The translations under genes were made by a program, and so were the position numbers. Shown here piece by piece: positions 36,042 to 44,577 of a stretch of DNA of 64,000 nucleotides (its first letter is position 1; every line of letters begins with the position of its first letter). The DNA is from Candidatus Accumulibacter similis (GTDB taxonomy: Bacteria; Pseudomonadota; Gammaproteobacteria; Burkholderiales; Rhodocyclaceae), in assembly GCA_013347225.1 (NCBI GenBank), contig CP054595.1, positions 4,708,415 to 4,772,414 on the forward strand, in the 5' to 3' direction. The notes under the pieces were generated by a model. That model was not told where the DNA came from. It saw nothing but the letters and a program-made list of their open reading frames with translations, and searched no databases.

Positions 36042-36898
36042 GCGGCGACGGCGGCCATGCCGCGACGGAGAAATATCTCGTCCATGCGACCCCAGCGAAA
36101 ATCGGTCAAGAGACGCCGCAGCCGTCCCTCGGTACGATCCAGGTTCACGTAGTGGCGAAAACGTGTCTTGACGGAGAGATTCGGGATTCGCGGCTGTCCG
36201 GGGTCGATTTCCCAGGGATGGAAGTAGAAGATCGCCGGCTGCCCATCGCGCTCGTTCACCTGCCGCAACAGCCAGCGTGACAGCGCATACGGCAGCAGCC
36301 GGAAGTAGCCGCCGCCGCTGGCCGGCCAGTTGCGATCCAGGAAACGGGCGGTGGTCACCGGCAGTTCGAGCAGACCGTGCTGCACGCGGTGCGCGAACCG
36401 CGGCGCGTCCGGCATGCCGTAGTGGTCATGGCGAATCGGGTAGATGCTCGAACTGTAGCGATGGCCCGCCTCGGCCAAGCAATCGAACGCCCACAGGTTG
36501 CCCGCCCCGATCGAGAAGCTCGGCGCCCGGTAGCCCCTGATCTCCTGGCCAGAGATGTCCTCGAGAAGCAGCTTGGCACGGCGAACATCGGCGCAGAAAT
36601 CAGCGCGGCTGAGGTCACTGGCGCGCTCATGGCCGAAGCCGTGGCTGGCGACTTCATGCCCGGCATCGGCGATGCGGCGCACGAGTTGCGGATAGCGCTC
36701 GGCGATCCAGCCGAGTGTGAAGAAAGTCGCCCGAACCCGGCTTTCGTCGAGCATCAGCAGGATCCGCTCGACGTTCCCTTCGACCCGGCAGGGGCGCTGT
36801 GGCCACTCGTGCCGCGGGATGTACGGGGCGAGTGCCGAGACCTGAAAATAATCCTCGACATCGATCGTCAGGGCGTTGGTGAGCGGCTGGCCCGGCAT
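36038..36898 (-). CDS. polysaccharide deacetylase of the PEP-CTERM locus
   Basis: 286 residues. ALTIDVEDYFQVSALAPYI at the start and EVASHGFGHERASDL near residue 80 give the NodB metal and catalytic residues. YRAPSFSIG near 120 and IFYFHPWEID near 220 are further signatures of the PEP-CTERM deacetylase subfamily (TIGR03006 type). It should deacetylate a sugar of the polymer. The start at 36898 lies 17 bases after the epimerase stop. The long frame to 36955 runs into that gene. Confidence 0.94.
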   Translation of the reverse strand: MPGQPLTNALTIDVEDYFQVSALAPYIPRHEWPQRPCRVEGNVERILLMLDESRVRATFFTLGWIAERYPQLVRRIADAGHEVASHGFGHERASDLSRADFCADVRRAKLLLEDISGQEIRGYRAPSFSIGAGNLWAFDCLAEAGHRYSSSIYPIRHDHYGMPDAPRFAHRVQHGLLELPVTTARFLDRNWPASGGGYFRLLPYALSRWLLRQVNERDGQPAIFYFHPWEIDPGQPRIPNLSVKTRFRHYVNLDRTEGRLRRLLTDFRWGRMDEIFLRRGMAAVAA

Positions 36899-36915
36899 CT
36901 CGCGCACCCCGCGGC

Positions 36916-38094
36916 CTAGAGCGCCACCTGCTGCTGGTGCCGCGCCAGCAGCCACGCGGCGAGGTCGGCAGCGATCCTCTGCGCCGCCTGGCCATCCCAG
37001 AACTCAGGGATGCGACCGGTCTTGCCGGCACCGGCGAGGATCTCGTCGACCCCGGCGCGGATCGCGTCGGGGTTGCTGCCGACCAGCGTGTTGGTTCCCT
37101 CGTCGACGGTGATCGGCCGCTCGGTGTTCTCGCGTATCGTCAGGCACGGCACGCCAAGCGCCGTGCTTTCCTCCTGCAGACCGCCGGAATCCGAGAGAAC
37201 CAGCCGCGCACCCTTGAGCAAGCCGAGCATCTCCAGATAGCCTTGTGGTGGCAGGAGGACGATGCGCGGACTGGACAGCAGATCCTGCAGGCCGAAACGC
37301 TCCATGTTGGCGCGCGTCCGCGGGTGCATGGCGAAGATCAGCGGCAGCTTCTGCGAAACCTCGCGCAGTACGCTCAGCAACGGGCGCAGCGACTCCGGCC
37401 GGTCGACATTGGACGGCCGGTGCAGCGTCACGACGGCATAACCTGCTGCGGTGTCGGCAAACTGCGTGGCGATGCCAGCCAGTTGCAGCGTATTCGACGC
37501 AGCGGGAGCAAACTCACTGTTCGCCAGCAGGGAATCGATCATCACGTTGCCGACGAAACAAATGCGCTCGGCGGCCACCCCTTCACGCGCCAGATTGACG
37601 TGCGCACCACGCTCCGTGGTGTAAAGCCGGTCGGCAATCTGGTCGGTCAGGAGACGGTTGATCTCTTCCGGCATGCGGCGATCATGACTGCGCAGGCCGG
37701 CCTCGACGTGCACCACGGGTACATCCTTCTTGGCACACACGAGGGCACAGGCGAGGGTTGAATTGACGTCGCCGACGACCAGAACGCAGGCCGGCCGCTG
37801 TGCGTCGAGAACCGGTTCGAAGCGACGCATGACCTCCGCCGTCTGCACGGCGTGCGTCCCCGACCCGACCTCGAGGTTGATGTCGGGACGCGGCAGTCGC
37901 AGATCGTCGAACAGGCGATCGTTCATGTCGCGATCGTAATGCTGGCCGGTGTGGACGAGCAGCGCCGGCAGTGACGGGCGATGGGCCGCGAAGGCGCGCA
38001 GAATCGGCGCCATCTTCATGAAATTCGGACGCGCCCCGACGACGCAGATCACTGGCCCCAGCCCCGCTGGCCACGTTTCACTCAGCACGATCAT
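36916..38094 (-). CDS. wecB: UDP-N-acetylglucosamine 2-epimerase
   Basis: A 392-residue non-hydrolysing epimerase. VGARPNFMKMAPI near residue 19, VVHVEAGLRSHDRRMPEEIN near 127, VVTLHRPSNVD near 220 and LSDSGGLQEES near 297 are the family motifs for UDP and substrate binding. It interconverts UDP-GlcNAc and UDP-ManNAc in the cytoplasm, supplying ManNAc or its uronate for the polymer. It lies 6 bases after the secretion ATPase gene. The first 16 residues are not family-like, so a start a few codons later is possible. Confidence 0.95.
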   Translation of the reverse strand: MIVLSETWPAGLGPVICVVGARPNFMKMAPILRAFAAHRPSLPALLVHTGQHYDRDMNDRLFDDLRLPRPDINLEVGSGTHAVQTAEVMRRFEPVLDAQRPACVLVVGDVNSTLACALVCAKKDVPVVHVEAGLRSHDRRMPEEINRLLTDQIADRLYTTERGAHVNLAREGVAAERICFVGNVMIDSLLANSEFAPAASNTLQLAGIATQFADTAAGYAVVTLHRPSNVDRPESLRPLLSVLREVSQKLPLIFAMHPRTRANMERFGLQDLLSSPRIVLLPPQGYLEMLGLLKGARLVLSDSGGLQEESTALGVPCLTIRENTERPITVDEGTNTLVGSNPDAIRAGVDEILAGAGKTGRIPEFWDGQAAQRIAADLAAWLLARHQQQVAL

Positions 38095-38100
38095 GCCCTT

Positions 38101-39195
38101 TCAATGTTTGACCCGGACCGCATCGACCAACTGCTGCAGCAGCGAAAGGATCGCCGCGTTGCTCCGTTCCAGACGGAACATGCTGCGCTCGAGGCGAATC
38201 AGCCGCTGCTCCGACTGACCGCTCTTCAGATCGGCGATGGCGCGTGCAGCCTGATCGGCCGTGCTGCCATCGAGTGCAACACGCGACAGGTCGATGTCGA
38301 GGATCCCGCTGTCGGTCAGTTGCGGATGTGCCGCCGGCGGCGCGGCGTCGGCGCCGCCGGCTGCCGCAACCGCGGCGCCGGCCTGCGTCTCCTCGCGCAG
38401 TTCGCGCGCCACCTCCTCGACATCGCCGCGCGCAAACTCGCTCTTGCCGTTCAGGAACCCGGCCAGCAGCAGGCGGTCGCAGTGGGCATTGATCCGCCGC
38501 GGGACACCACCACTGGCTTCGAAGAGGGCTTCGAAGGCGCCGGCATCAAAGCGCGGTGATCCCTTCGAGCCGGCGCACTTCAGGCGATGCTCGATGTAGG
38601 CCTGCGTCTCATCCTGGTCCATCGGCCCGATGTGGCAGGCAGCGATCACGCGCTGCCGCAGTTGCTGCATCTGCGGACTCTGCATGATCTTGCGAAACTC
38701 CGGCTGGCCAATGAGGAAGCTCTGCAGCAAGGCCTGTGTGCCAAACTGGAAGTTCGACAGCATGCGCAGTTCCTCAACCGCGCGCGGTGTCAGGTTCTGT
38801 GCCTCATCGACGATCAGCAGGCAGCGCTTGCCCTGGCGAGTGACATCGACGAGAAAGGCCTCGAGCGCCAGCAGAGTCTCCGACTTGCCGAGGTTCCTGC
38901 CGCCTACACCAAATGCAGCCGCCACCATGCGCAGGGTATCTTCAGCGTCGAGCTGGGTGCTCACGAGCTGCGCGGCAACCACCTTCCCGGAATCAAGATC
39001 ATTGAGCAGACCACGAACGATCGTCGTCTTACCCGCGCCCACCTCACCGGTGACGACGATGAATCCCTCGTTCTGATTGAGGCCATACTCCAGATAGGCC
39101 ATCGCGCGCCGATGCTGCTTGCTGGCGAAATAGAACGAAGGGTCGGGGTTCAGCTGGAAGGGCTTGCTGCCCAAACCATAGAAGGATTCGTACAT
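38101..39195 (-). CDS. putative secretion ATPase of the PEP-CTERM locus
   Basis: A 364-residue AAA ATPase of the ExeA/GspA type. MYESFYGLGSKPFQLNPDP opens the protein. TGEVGAGKTTIVRGLL near residue 48 is Walker A, and CLLIVDEAQNL near 125 is Walker B. An Ala-rich stretch and a C-terminal predicted coiled coil follow. It belongs to the XrtA-associated ATPase family (TIGR03015 type), thought to energise or organise envelope export. The ATG at 39195 is chosen; an earlier in-frame ATG at 39204 adds 3 residues. Confidence 0.94.
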   Translation of the reverse strand: MYESFYGLGSKPFQLNPDPSFYFASKQHRRAMAYLEYGLNQNEGFIVVTGEVGAGKTTIVRGLLNDLDSGKVVAAQLVSTQLDAEDTLRMVAAAFGVGGRNLGKSETLLALEAFLVDVTRQGKRCLLIVDEAQNLTPRAVEELRMLSNFQFGTQALLQSFLIGQPEFRKIMQSPQMQQLRQRVIAACHIGPMDQDETQAYIEHRLKCAGSKGSPRFDAGAFEALFEASGGVPRRINAHCDRLLLAGFLNGKSEFARGDVEEVARELREETQAGAAVAAAGGADAAPPAAHPQLTDSGILDIDLSRVALDGSTADQAARAIADLKSGQSEQRLIRLERSMFRLERSNAAILSLLQQLVDAVRVKH

Positions 39196-39204
39196 GCAGA
39201 TCAA

Positions 39205-40803
39205 TCAGAAGGCGTGCGATAGCGAGGCAGTCAGGGCGCTCTCGGTGTAATCCGCATTGACGCCACCGTCGGAGATCACGTGTCGTGCCCCAACGTTGGC
39301 GCTTGTCCGGGGGCCGAGCGAGGTGGTGAACAGCAGATACGCGCCGGTCGTTGTTGAGTCCACGGCACCGCTTCGTTTCGCCAGGCTGCGTTGCTGGTTG
39401 AGCGACAGCGACAGCGACGACAGCCCGGTGAGCTGATGGCCCCAGACCACCCCATAGCCACGTTGAGTCACTTCGTTGGCCAGCGAGTAATCGTCGGTCA
39501 GACCACTGATCACACCCAGCGGCTGCTGCTGGCTCTCGGTCGCATTGAAGGTCAATGTGTTGCGCACGCCGAGGAGCGCATAGGAAATCTGCTGCATCGT
39601 CTGCAGGCTTGGCCGGTTGGCCAGATAACCATTGACCACCGAGCCGTCGTTCGGGACACCCCTGCCCTGCAGGATCTGGTTGACCTGCGTCCTGATCGCC
39701 TCCGGCGCGAGACCCGGATTGTTCGCCGCGACGATCGCGTAGTAGGCGTCGTAGTTGCTTCCCTGGCCGGTATTCGTGACCCCGGCCGGCTGATAGGAAA
39801 CGTCCCGACTGGCGGAATAGTTGAACGCCGACAGCGGCATGCGATGACTGAACGCAACGTTGTAGCCGTTGCCGAAGAAACGCCGCGTCATGCGGCCGTC
39901 CAGCTTCGTCCGCGGGCTTGGCGTCCACAGCAGGCCAAAACCGGAGTCGTTGTTGGTCTCGTCCTGCAGGCTGACGAGGTTGGTCTTTTCGCGTCCGAAG
40001 ATCGCCGACACCTCGATCTCGGGATTGAACCGGTACGACAACGTCAGACCGTAGCGCGTGTCGTCACGGTCACGTCCGACGTCGTAGTTGGCACTGGTGC
40101 TGCTCAGGTCGATCGACCACCTGAGCGCGGCCCAGCGCGTATCGCCATTGACCCGCCCGAGCCACTGACTCGTTGTCGTGTTGGACACCGCCTGCGAGTC
40201 GGGATTGGTTCCGCTGACCGAGTAGCGCAGCAGGTACTCAGCGGACGACAAGAGACGGCCGCGGACATACGGCGAGAGCGAGTAGTAGAAGGTCTCGGTG
40301 CGGTTCCGGTCGATGTTGACATTGGACGGGGAGACCCCACCGAAGGCAGAGATGTACTGCTGCGAGATCGTTGCGCTGCCGTCGACGAACAGCCAGTCCT
40401 CGACCGCCTCGAGCGTCCCGGCGGCCACCAGACTCTGCTGCCGGTTGTTCTCCGAAGACTCGCGCGCATAGATGTTCTGCGAGATCGAGTAACCCAGACG
40501 CAGACTGGCGCGCCTACCCCTGCCGTCGATCGAGATACCCGGCGTGATCGAGGTCACCAGATCACTCGTCCGGTTCGTCGATGTCAGGTACAGGTTGTTG
40601 GTCAGCGTCTCGCCGATGGCGATGTTCGGCGTGATGACCCAGTTTTCCGCGTGCGCCGGCAGCGCCAGCACGAGCAGGGCGCACGCAAGCCGCAGGCTCA
40701 GGCGCCGCTCACGCCGGCGGCGACTCCGGCTGCGTGCGGGCGGCAGGCGACCGCAAAAGGACGCAGGCGAAAGCGGCGCCCCGCCGGCAGCGCAGACAGC
40801 CAT
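39205..40803 (-). CDS. outer-membrane beta-barrel-like protein of the PEP-CTERM system
   Basis: 532 residues. A long basic start is followed by a hydrophobic segment (RLACALLVLALPAHA) that reads as a signal peptide cleaved before ENWV near residue 55. The mature part is rich in alternating beta-strands (SLRLGYSISQNIYARES, RYGLTLSYRFNPEIEVSAI) and ends SLSHAF, with a C-terminal phenylalanine typical of outer-membrane barrels. It matches the uncharacterised TIGR03016 family found in XrtA loci. It is probably an outer-membrane component of polymer or protein export. The ATG at 40803 lies just past the kinase stop. Confidence 0.92.
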   Translation of the reverse strand: MAVCAAGGAPLSPASFCGRLPPARSRSRRRRERRLSLRLACALLVLALPAHAENWVITPNIAIGETLTNNLYLTSTNRTSDLVTSITPGISIDGRGRRASLRLGYSISQNIYARESSENNRQQSLVAAGTLEAVEDWLFVDGSATISQQYISAFGGVSPSNVNIDRNRTETFYYSLSPYVRGRLLSSAEYLLRYSVSGTNPDSQAVSNTTTSQWLGRVNGDTRWAALRWSIDLSSTSANYDVGRDRDDTRYGLTLSYRFNPEIEVSAIFGREKTNLVSLQDETNNDSGFGLLWTPSPRTKLDGRMTRRFFGNGYNVAFSHRMPLSAFNYSASRDVSYQPAGVTNTGQGSNYDAYYAIVAANNPGLAPEAIRTQVNQILQGRGVPNDGSVVNGYLANRPSLQTMQQISYALLGVRNTLTFNATESQQQPLGVISGLTDDYSLANEVTQRGYGVVWGHQLTGLSSLSLSLNQQRSLAKRSGAVDSTTTGAYLLFTTSLGPRTSANVGARHVISDGGVNADYTESALTASLSHAF

Positions 40804-40804
40804 C

Positions 40805-41800
40805 TCAAGCACCTTCTGAACCATAGCCATAGCCATACCCGTAGCCGTAACCGTAGCCATATCCGTCTTGCGAAACCGTCCGCGCCTGATTGAGCAACAT
40901 CAGTTTCACCGGACATGACTCGATCGTCATCAGAGCATGTTTGACATCGCTACGGGCAGTGCTTCCGGCCTTGACCACCAGCACCACCTGACCCATGTGG
41001 CCCGCCAGAACCCGCGATTCGGTGGTCATCAGCAACGGCGGCGAATCGAAAATGATGATGCGGTCCGGATAGCGGCTCGCCATCTCATCGAGCATCTGCA
41101 CCATGGCCGTGCTCGCCAGGAGTTCGGTTGCGCGCGCGTGCTGCGTGCCGCTGGGCAGAACGCTCAGCTTCTCGACGTTGGTGCGCAGCAGCACCTGCGA
41201 GAGTTCGACCGACTCATCGGTCAGCGCATCGAGCAGACCGCGCGCCGGCGGCACTCCCAGCATCTTCAGCACCGACGGCTTGGGGACATCGGCGTCGACC
41301 AGCATGACCGTATTGTCGAGTTCCATGGCGATACTGATCGCCAGGTTGATCGCCGTGAAGCTCTTCCCCTCACCGGCCAGAGCGCTGGTGACCATGATCA
41401 GATTGCCGCGCTTCACCGGCGCGACACCCCTGCCCATGGCGTTGGCGATGAGCGGCCTCTTGATCACGCGAAACTGGTCGGCCAGTTGCGAACGGGGCGC
41501 ATCAGGACTCATCAGGCCGCGCGCCGTGAGCCCCTGCAGGTCGATTTCGACAGTGCGGGAAACGACGGCCGCTGGTGCTGCAACGCGTACGGGGTCAGTA
41601 ACGGTGCCCAGGTTCGCAGCGGCAACGCGGGTCGCGGCTGCGGGCGTGGCAACCTGGGATGGTGTGTTGTCGCTTTGCAGCCGGGTCTCGACATCCGCAT
41701 CCATTGATGCCAGGCCAGCGTCCGATTCCGCGCCGCGTACGGAGACCCCTGCCTTGCGCAGCTGCTCGAGACGTTTGGCCGCTTGTTCAATGAGGCTCAT
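40805..41800 (-). CDS. XrtA-associated tyrosine autokinase (BY-kinase)
   Basis: 331 residues. The basic, Ala-rich N-terminal part is followed by a BY-kinase domain: Walker A SALAGEGKSFTAINLA near residue 139, Walker A' VMLVDADVPKP near 165 and Walker B IIIFDSPPLL near 250. The C-terminus carries seven Gly-Tyr pairs, an unusually regular tyrosine cluster for autophosphorylation. BY-kinases work with the separate chain-length protein to control polymer length. Here that protein is the adjacent gene, whose stop lies 9 bases upstream. It matches the TIGR03018 type. Confidence 0.95.
   Translation of the reverse strand: MSLIEQAAKRLEQLRKAGVSVRGAESDAGLASMDADVETRLQSDNTPSQVATPAAATRVAAANLGTVTDPVRVAAPAAVVSRTVEIDLQGLTARGLMSPDAPRSQLADQFRVIKRPLIANAMGRGVAPVKRGNLIMVTSALAGEGKSFTAINLAISIAMELDNTVMLVDADVPKPSVLKMLGVPPARGLLDALTDESVELSQVLLRTNVEKLSVLPSGTQHARATELLASTAMVQMLDEMASRYPDRIIIFDSPPLLMTTESRVLAGHMGQVVLVVKAGSTARSDVKHALMTIESCPVKLMLLNQARTVSQDGYGYGYGYGYGYGYGSEGA
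40823..40864. repeat. seven tandem Gly-Tyr codon pairs at the kinase C-terminus
   Basis: Seven six-base units encode Gly-Tyr with third-base variation, just before the last residues of the BY-kinase. The DNA is a near-perfect hexamer repeat, so copy number could change by slippage. It is the probable autophosphorylation cluster. Confidence 0.85.
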
Positions 41801-41809
41801 CGGTTTTCC

Positions 41810-43369
41810 TCAGGCAGTACGGACGGAAATGAGAAACAACGCCAGCAGGCCGGCCCCATAGGCGCCGACCAGCGTCAGGCAGGCTGCCGCAAAGCGCAGC
41901 AGATCCTTCCTCTCGCGCTGCTTGCGTGCGTCATCGACCAGCAGTGTCACGGTGCCGAGCAAGGGCAGACCGCTCGCCTCGCGCAGTGACCGCGCATCGA
42001 AGAAGACCGGGCGCAACTGGCTTGTGGCAAAGGTGGCGGCGATGCCGGCGCCGAGTGCCAACAGCAAGGTCAAGGGGAGGAAGACGGTGCGGTTTGGCGC
42101 CACGGGCTTGGGCGAGACGCGCGGGGGATCGATCAGGCGGAAATCGACGCCAGCGGCATTCTCCATCTCGCTGCCCATGCTCGCGGATTCCCTACGCTGC
42201 ACCAGTTGCTCGTAGTTCTTCTTGTTGATCTCGTAGTCGCGGTTGAGCTGGGCAAACTCGGCTTCGATCTGCGGCATCATCTTTGCCGACTCGGCGAGGC
42301 GATTGTAGCGGGCCTGGTACTCGGCAACGCGCGTACGCAGGGCGGCGACGTTCGCATCGGCCTCGGACAGCGTCAACTTCAGTTGCTGCTGCGCTGGATT
42401 GCCGCTCAGCGAAGCGGCCGGGTTGGTCGCGGCAGCCTTGCGGCGGGCAGCGACCTCCTGCCGTTTCTGGTCCTCCAGCTCCTTGACCAGACGGCGCGTG
42501 CTGACGACGTCGGGATGCTGGTCGGTGTAGCGCTGCAGCAGCGCATCGAGGTTCTTCTGCAGGGCATCGATGCGCGCATCGAGTTCGGGAACCGAGATAC
42601 CGGCGATGGATTCCTGGGAAGGGTCCGGCACGAGCGAGGGCTCGTCACCGACGATGTGGCGCTTGAGCGTATCGCGCGACTGCTCGGCTTCCCGCAGTTG
42701 CAGCTTGCTCTGCTCGAGCAACGCGCCGGCGGCGCTCATGCGCGTGAAGTAGTCCTTGCCCTCGGCACTCTGGGTCGCCATGTTGCGCATCTTGAACTCC
42801 TTCAGACGCGCCTCTGCCTCTTCAAGCTTCTTCTCGTACTGGGTGATCTCCTTCTCGAGAAACTTGCGTGCCGACTCGGTGTCCTTGCGCGCATCGCCGA
42901 GATTCGATTCGACAAAGATCGACACCAGCGACTGCACCACCCGCTTCGCACTCTCCGGATTGGTATCGCGGTAAGTGATCGTATAGATGTTGTCGCGCGA
43001 CGTGTTGTTGATCTTGAGCGAGGACATCAGCTCTTCGATGAGAGTCTCGCGCTCCGACCTCGACTGCACCTTGAGATCGAGATCGGCCATCCTGATCAGC
43101 TTCTCGACGTTGGGGCGGGTGATCAGGGTGCGGCTCAGCATCATCACCTGCTGGTCGATGTTGGGCTGCGTGACCAGACCGGACATCAACGGCCGCAGGA
43201 TCGACTGTGTATCGACGAAAACGCGCGCCGACGCCTCATACTTGTCGGGTATCGCCAGCACCGCCACGACGCTGGCGATGCCGACGATCCAGGCGACAAT
43301 GATTCCCAGCCAGCGGCGCTGCCACATCCCGCGCAGGACGGCAATTGCCTGTCGAAGCAGTTCATCCAT
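41810..43369 (-). CDS. polysaccharide chain-length determinant of the XrtA system
   Basis: A 519-residue Wzz/PCP-type protein. A membrane segment lies near residues 19-36 (LGIIVAWIVGIASVVAVLAI), followed by a long periplasmic region rich in coiled coil (about 150-400). A second membrane segment lies near 440-460 (TVFLPLTLLLALGAGIAATF) and a third near 500. It sets chain length and partners the BY-kinase next to it (TIGR03007 type). The start ATG is at 43369. It is the second gene of the operon after the export protein. Confidence 0.93.
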   Translation of the reverse strand: MDELLRQAIAVLRGMWQRRWLGIIVAWIVGIASVVAVLAIPDKYEASARVFVDTQSILRPLMSGLVTQPNIDQQVMMLSRTLITRPNVEKLIRMADLDLKVQSRSERETLIEELMSSLKINNTSRDNIYTITYRDTNPESAKRVVQSLVSIFVESNLGDARKDTESARKFLEKEITQYEKKLEEAEARLKEFKMRNMATQSAEGKDYFTRMSAAGALLEQSKLQLREAEQSRDTLKRHIVGDEPSLVPDPSQESIAGISVPELDARIDALQKNLDALLQRYTDQHPDVVSTRRLVKELEDQKRQEVAARRKAAATNPAASLSGNPAQQQLKLTLSEADANVAALRTRVAEYQARYNRLAESAKMMPQIEAEFAQLNRDYEINKKNYEQLVQRRESASMGSEMENAAGVDFRLIDPPRVSPKPVAPNRTVFLPLTLLLALGAGIAATFATSQLRPVFFDARSLREASGLPLLGTVTLLVDDARKQRERKDLLRFAAACLTLVGAYGAGLLALFLISVRTA

Positions 43370-43476
43370 CGGATTCAGACTTTATCAGTTATCGGTTGCA
43401 GCCCCCGCCAACCGGGACGGTGCGAGGGCACAGGGTTGAACCGGAATTGAACGAGGACCCGGCGGGTACCGGCGGC

Positions 43477-44112
43477 TCAGAACCAGCTTTGCGGGATGAT
43501 CAGCACATCACCCGGCTTCATGTCGACGTTGGCCGAGACATCTCCCCGCCGAATCAGGTCGGTCAGGCGCACGCTGTACTGCTGGCTCGGCCCCTCCGGG
43601 TTTGTCCGCAGGACCGTCGCGCGGTTGCCGTCGGCAAAGTCGGTCAGGCCACCAACGGCGATCATCACGTCAAGCAGGGTCATGTTCTGTCGATACGGCA
43701 GCGACTGCGGCTTGGCTGCCTCGCCGATGACCCTGATCTGTTCGGCCTGGGTACCGACAAAACCGGTGACGATCACGGTGACGATCGGGTCACGGATGAA
43801 GGTTCCCAGCGCCTTCTCCATGTCGCGTGCCAGCGCTGTCGGCGTCTTGCCCATCGCCTGCATGTCCTCGATCAACGGGCCGGCAATCAGACCATCGGGA
43901 CGCACGGGCACTGACATCGACAGTTCCGGATTGCGCCAGACAACGATATTGACGTTGTCGCCTGGACCAATGATGTAGCGATAGTCCGAAGAAGCGGCGG
44001 ACACCGGCGCCGGCGGGAAGGACGAGGCGCAACCGGCAACCAGGGCAGCGGTTGCGGCGGCCACGAGCCAACGAAGGACAACGCCAAAGACGGCATTCAG
44101 GCGCTTGAGCAT
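43477..44112 (-). CDS. polysaccharide export lipoprotein (Wza-like, XrtA-associated)
   Basis: 211 residues with a lipoprotein signal peptide. The hydrophobic stretch ends in LVAGCAS, so Cys near residue 28 is the likely lipidated residue. The export domain follows: YIIGPGDNVNIVVWRNPELS near residue 45, then a soluble-ligand-binding beta-grasp domain with VIGEAAKPQSLPYR near 130. It is shorter than Wza and matches the PEP-CTERM export family (TIGR03027 type). The ATG at 44112 has AAGGAG upstream; the frame to 44280 is upstream leader. It is the first gene of the operon. Confidence 0.94.
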   Translation of the reverse strand: MLKRLNAVFGVVLRWLVAAATAALVAGCASSFPPAPVSAASSDYRYIIGPGDNVNIVVWRNPELSMSVPVRPDGLIAGPLIEDMQAMGKTPTALARDMEKALGTFIRDPIVTVIVTGFVGTQAEQIRVIGEAAKPQSLPYRQNMTLLDVMIAVGGLTDFADGNRATVLRTNPEGPSQQYSVRLTDLIRRGDVSANVDMKPGDVLIIPQSWF

Positions 44113-44577
44113 GCATTTCTCCTTTTCAAATCCCCAGCTTGGAAACGGTTTACCGCAAAACACTCGTGCCCAGGCCGGCGGCCCCCCATGGAGCGCGCCA
44201 CAGTATAGTGGAATTGGCCCGGACGGCAAAAAGGCGCGGCGCCCGGGCAAGCACAGATGTGCCCACCAGCACGCGATCACACCCCTCCCGCCGCGTGTCC
44301 CGGACTACTGCTTCCACGCACCGCAAGAACCGCGGGCGGCATTCCTGGCCAGACACTGCCCCAAGGGCTTGGCAACGATCGAAGGATACCGGCTGCCGAA
44401 CTTCGCACAAGGGAAATAACGCACACTGCGCGCCATTTCTTCAGCGACGGCGGCGAAAACAACAGACGATAAGATAACATACTCATATAAGTGCTCAACC
44501 AAAGGGCGACCGGGCAGCGCTGACAGCACAGCGCCAAGTCGCCACGAGGATCCGCCACACCGCCCCGCTGTCAGCCG
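44113..44577. other. divergent intergenic region between the eps/xrtA operon and xthA
   Basis: 465 bases with no supported gene. It contains the minus-strand promoter at 44202-44229 for the exopolysaccharide operon. An AT-rich stretch near 44457-44505, just upstream of xthA, stands out from the GC-rich surroundings and probably holds that gene's promoter. I cannot place its -35 box confidently. Confidence 0.6.
44202..44229 (-). promoter_or_regulatory. sigma-70-type promoter of the eps/xrtA operon
   Basis: On the minus strand TTGCCG and TATACT are 16 bases apart. The predicted transcript starts near 44195, about 83 bases before the export lipoprotein ATG. It is the only good promoter-like match I saw upstream of the first operon gene. 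Confidence 0.6.

Noticed and set aside
44155..44172. Sigma-54-like site (minus-strand GGCACG followed by TTTTGC)
   Set aside because: The GG and GC dinucleotides are 12 bases apart instead of 10; spacing of this promoter class is strict.
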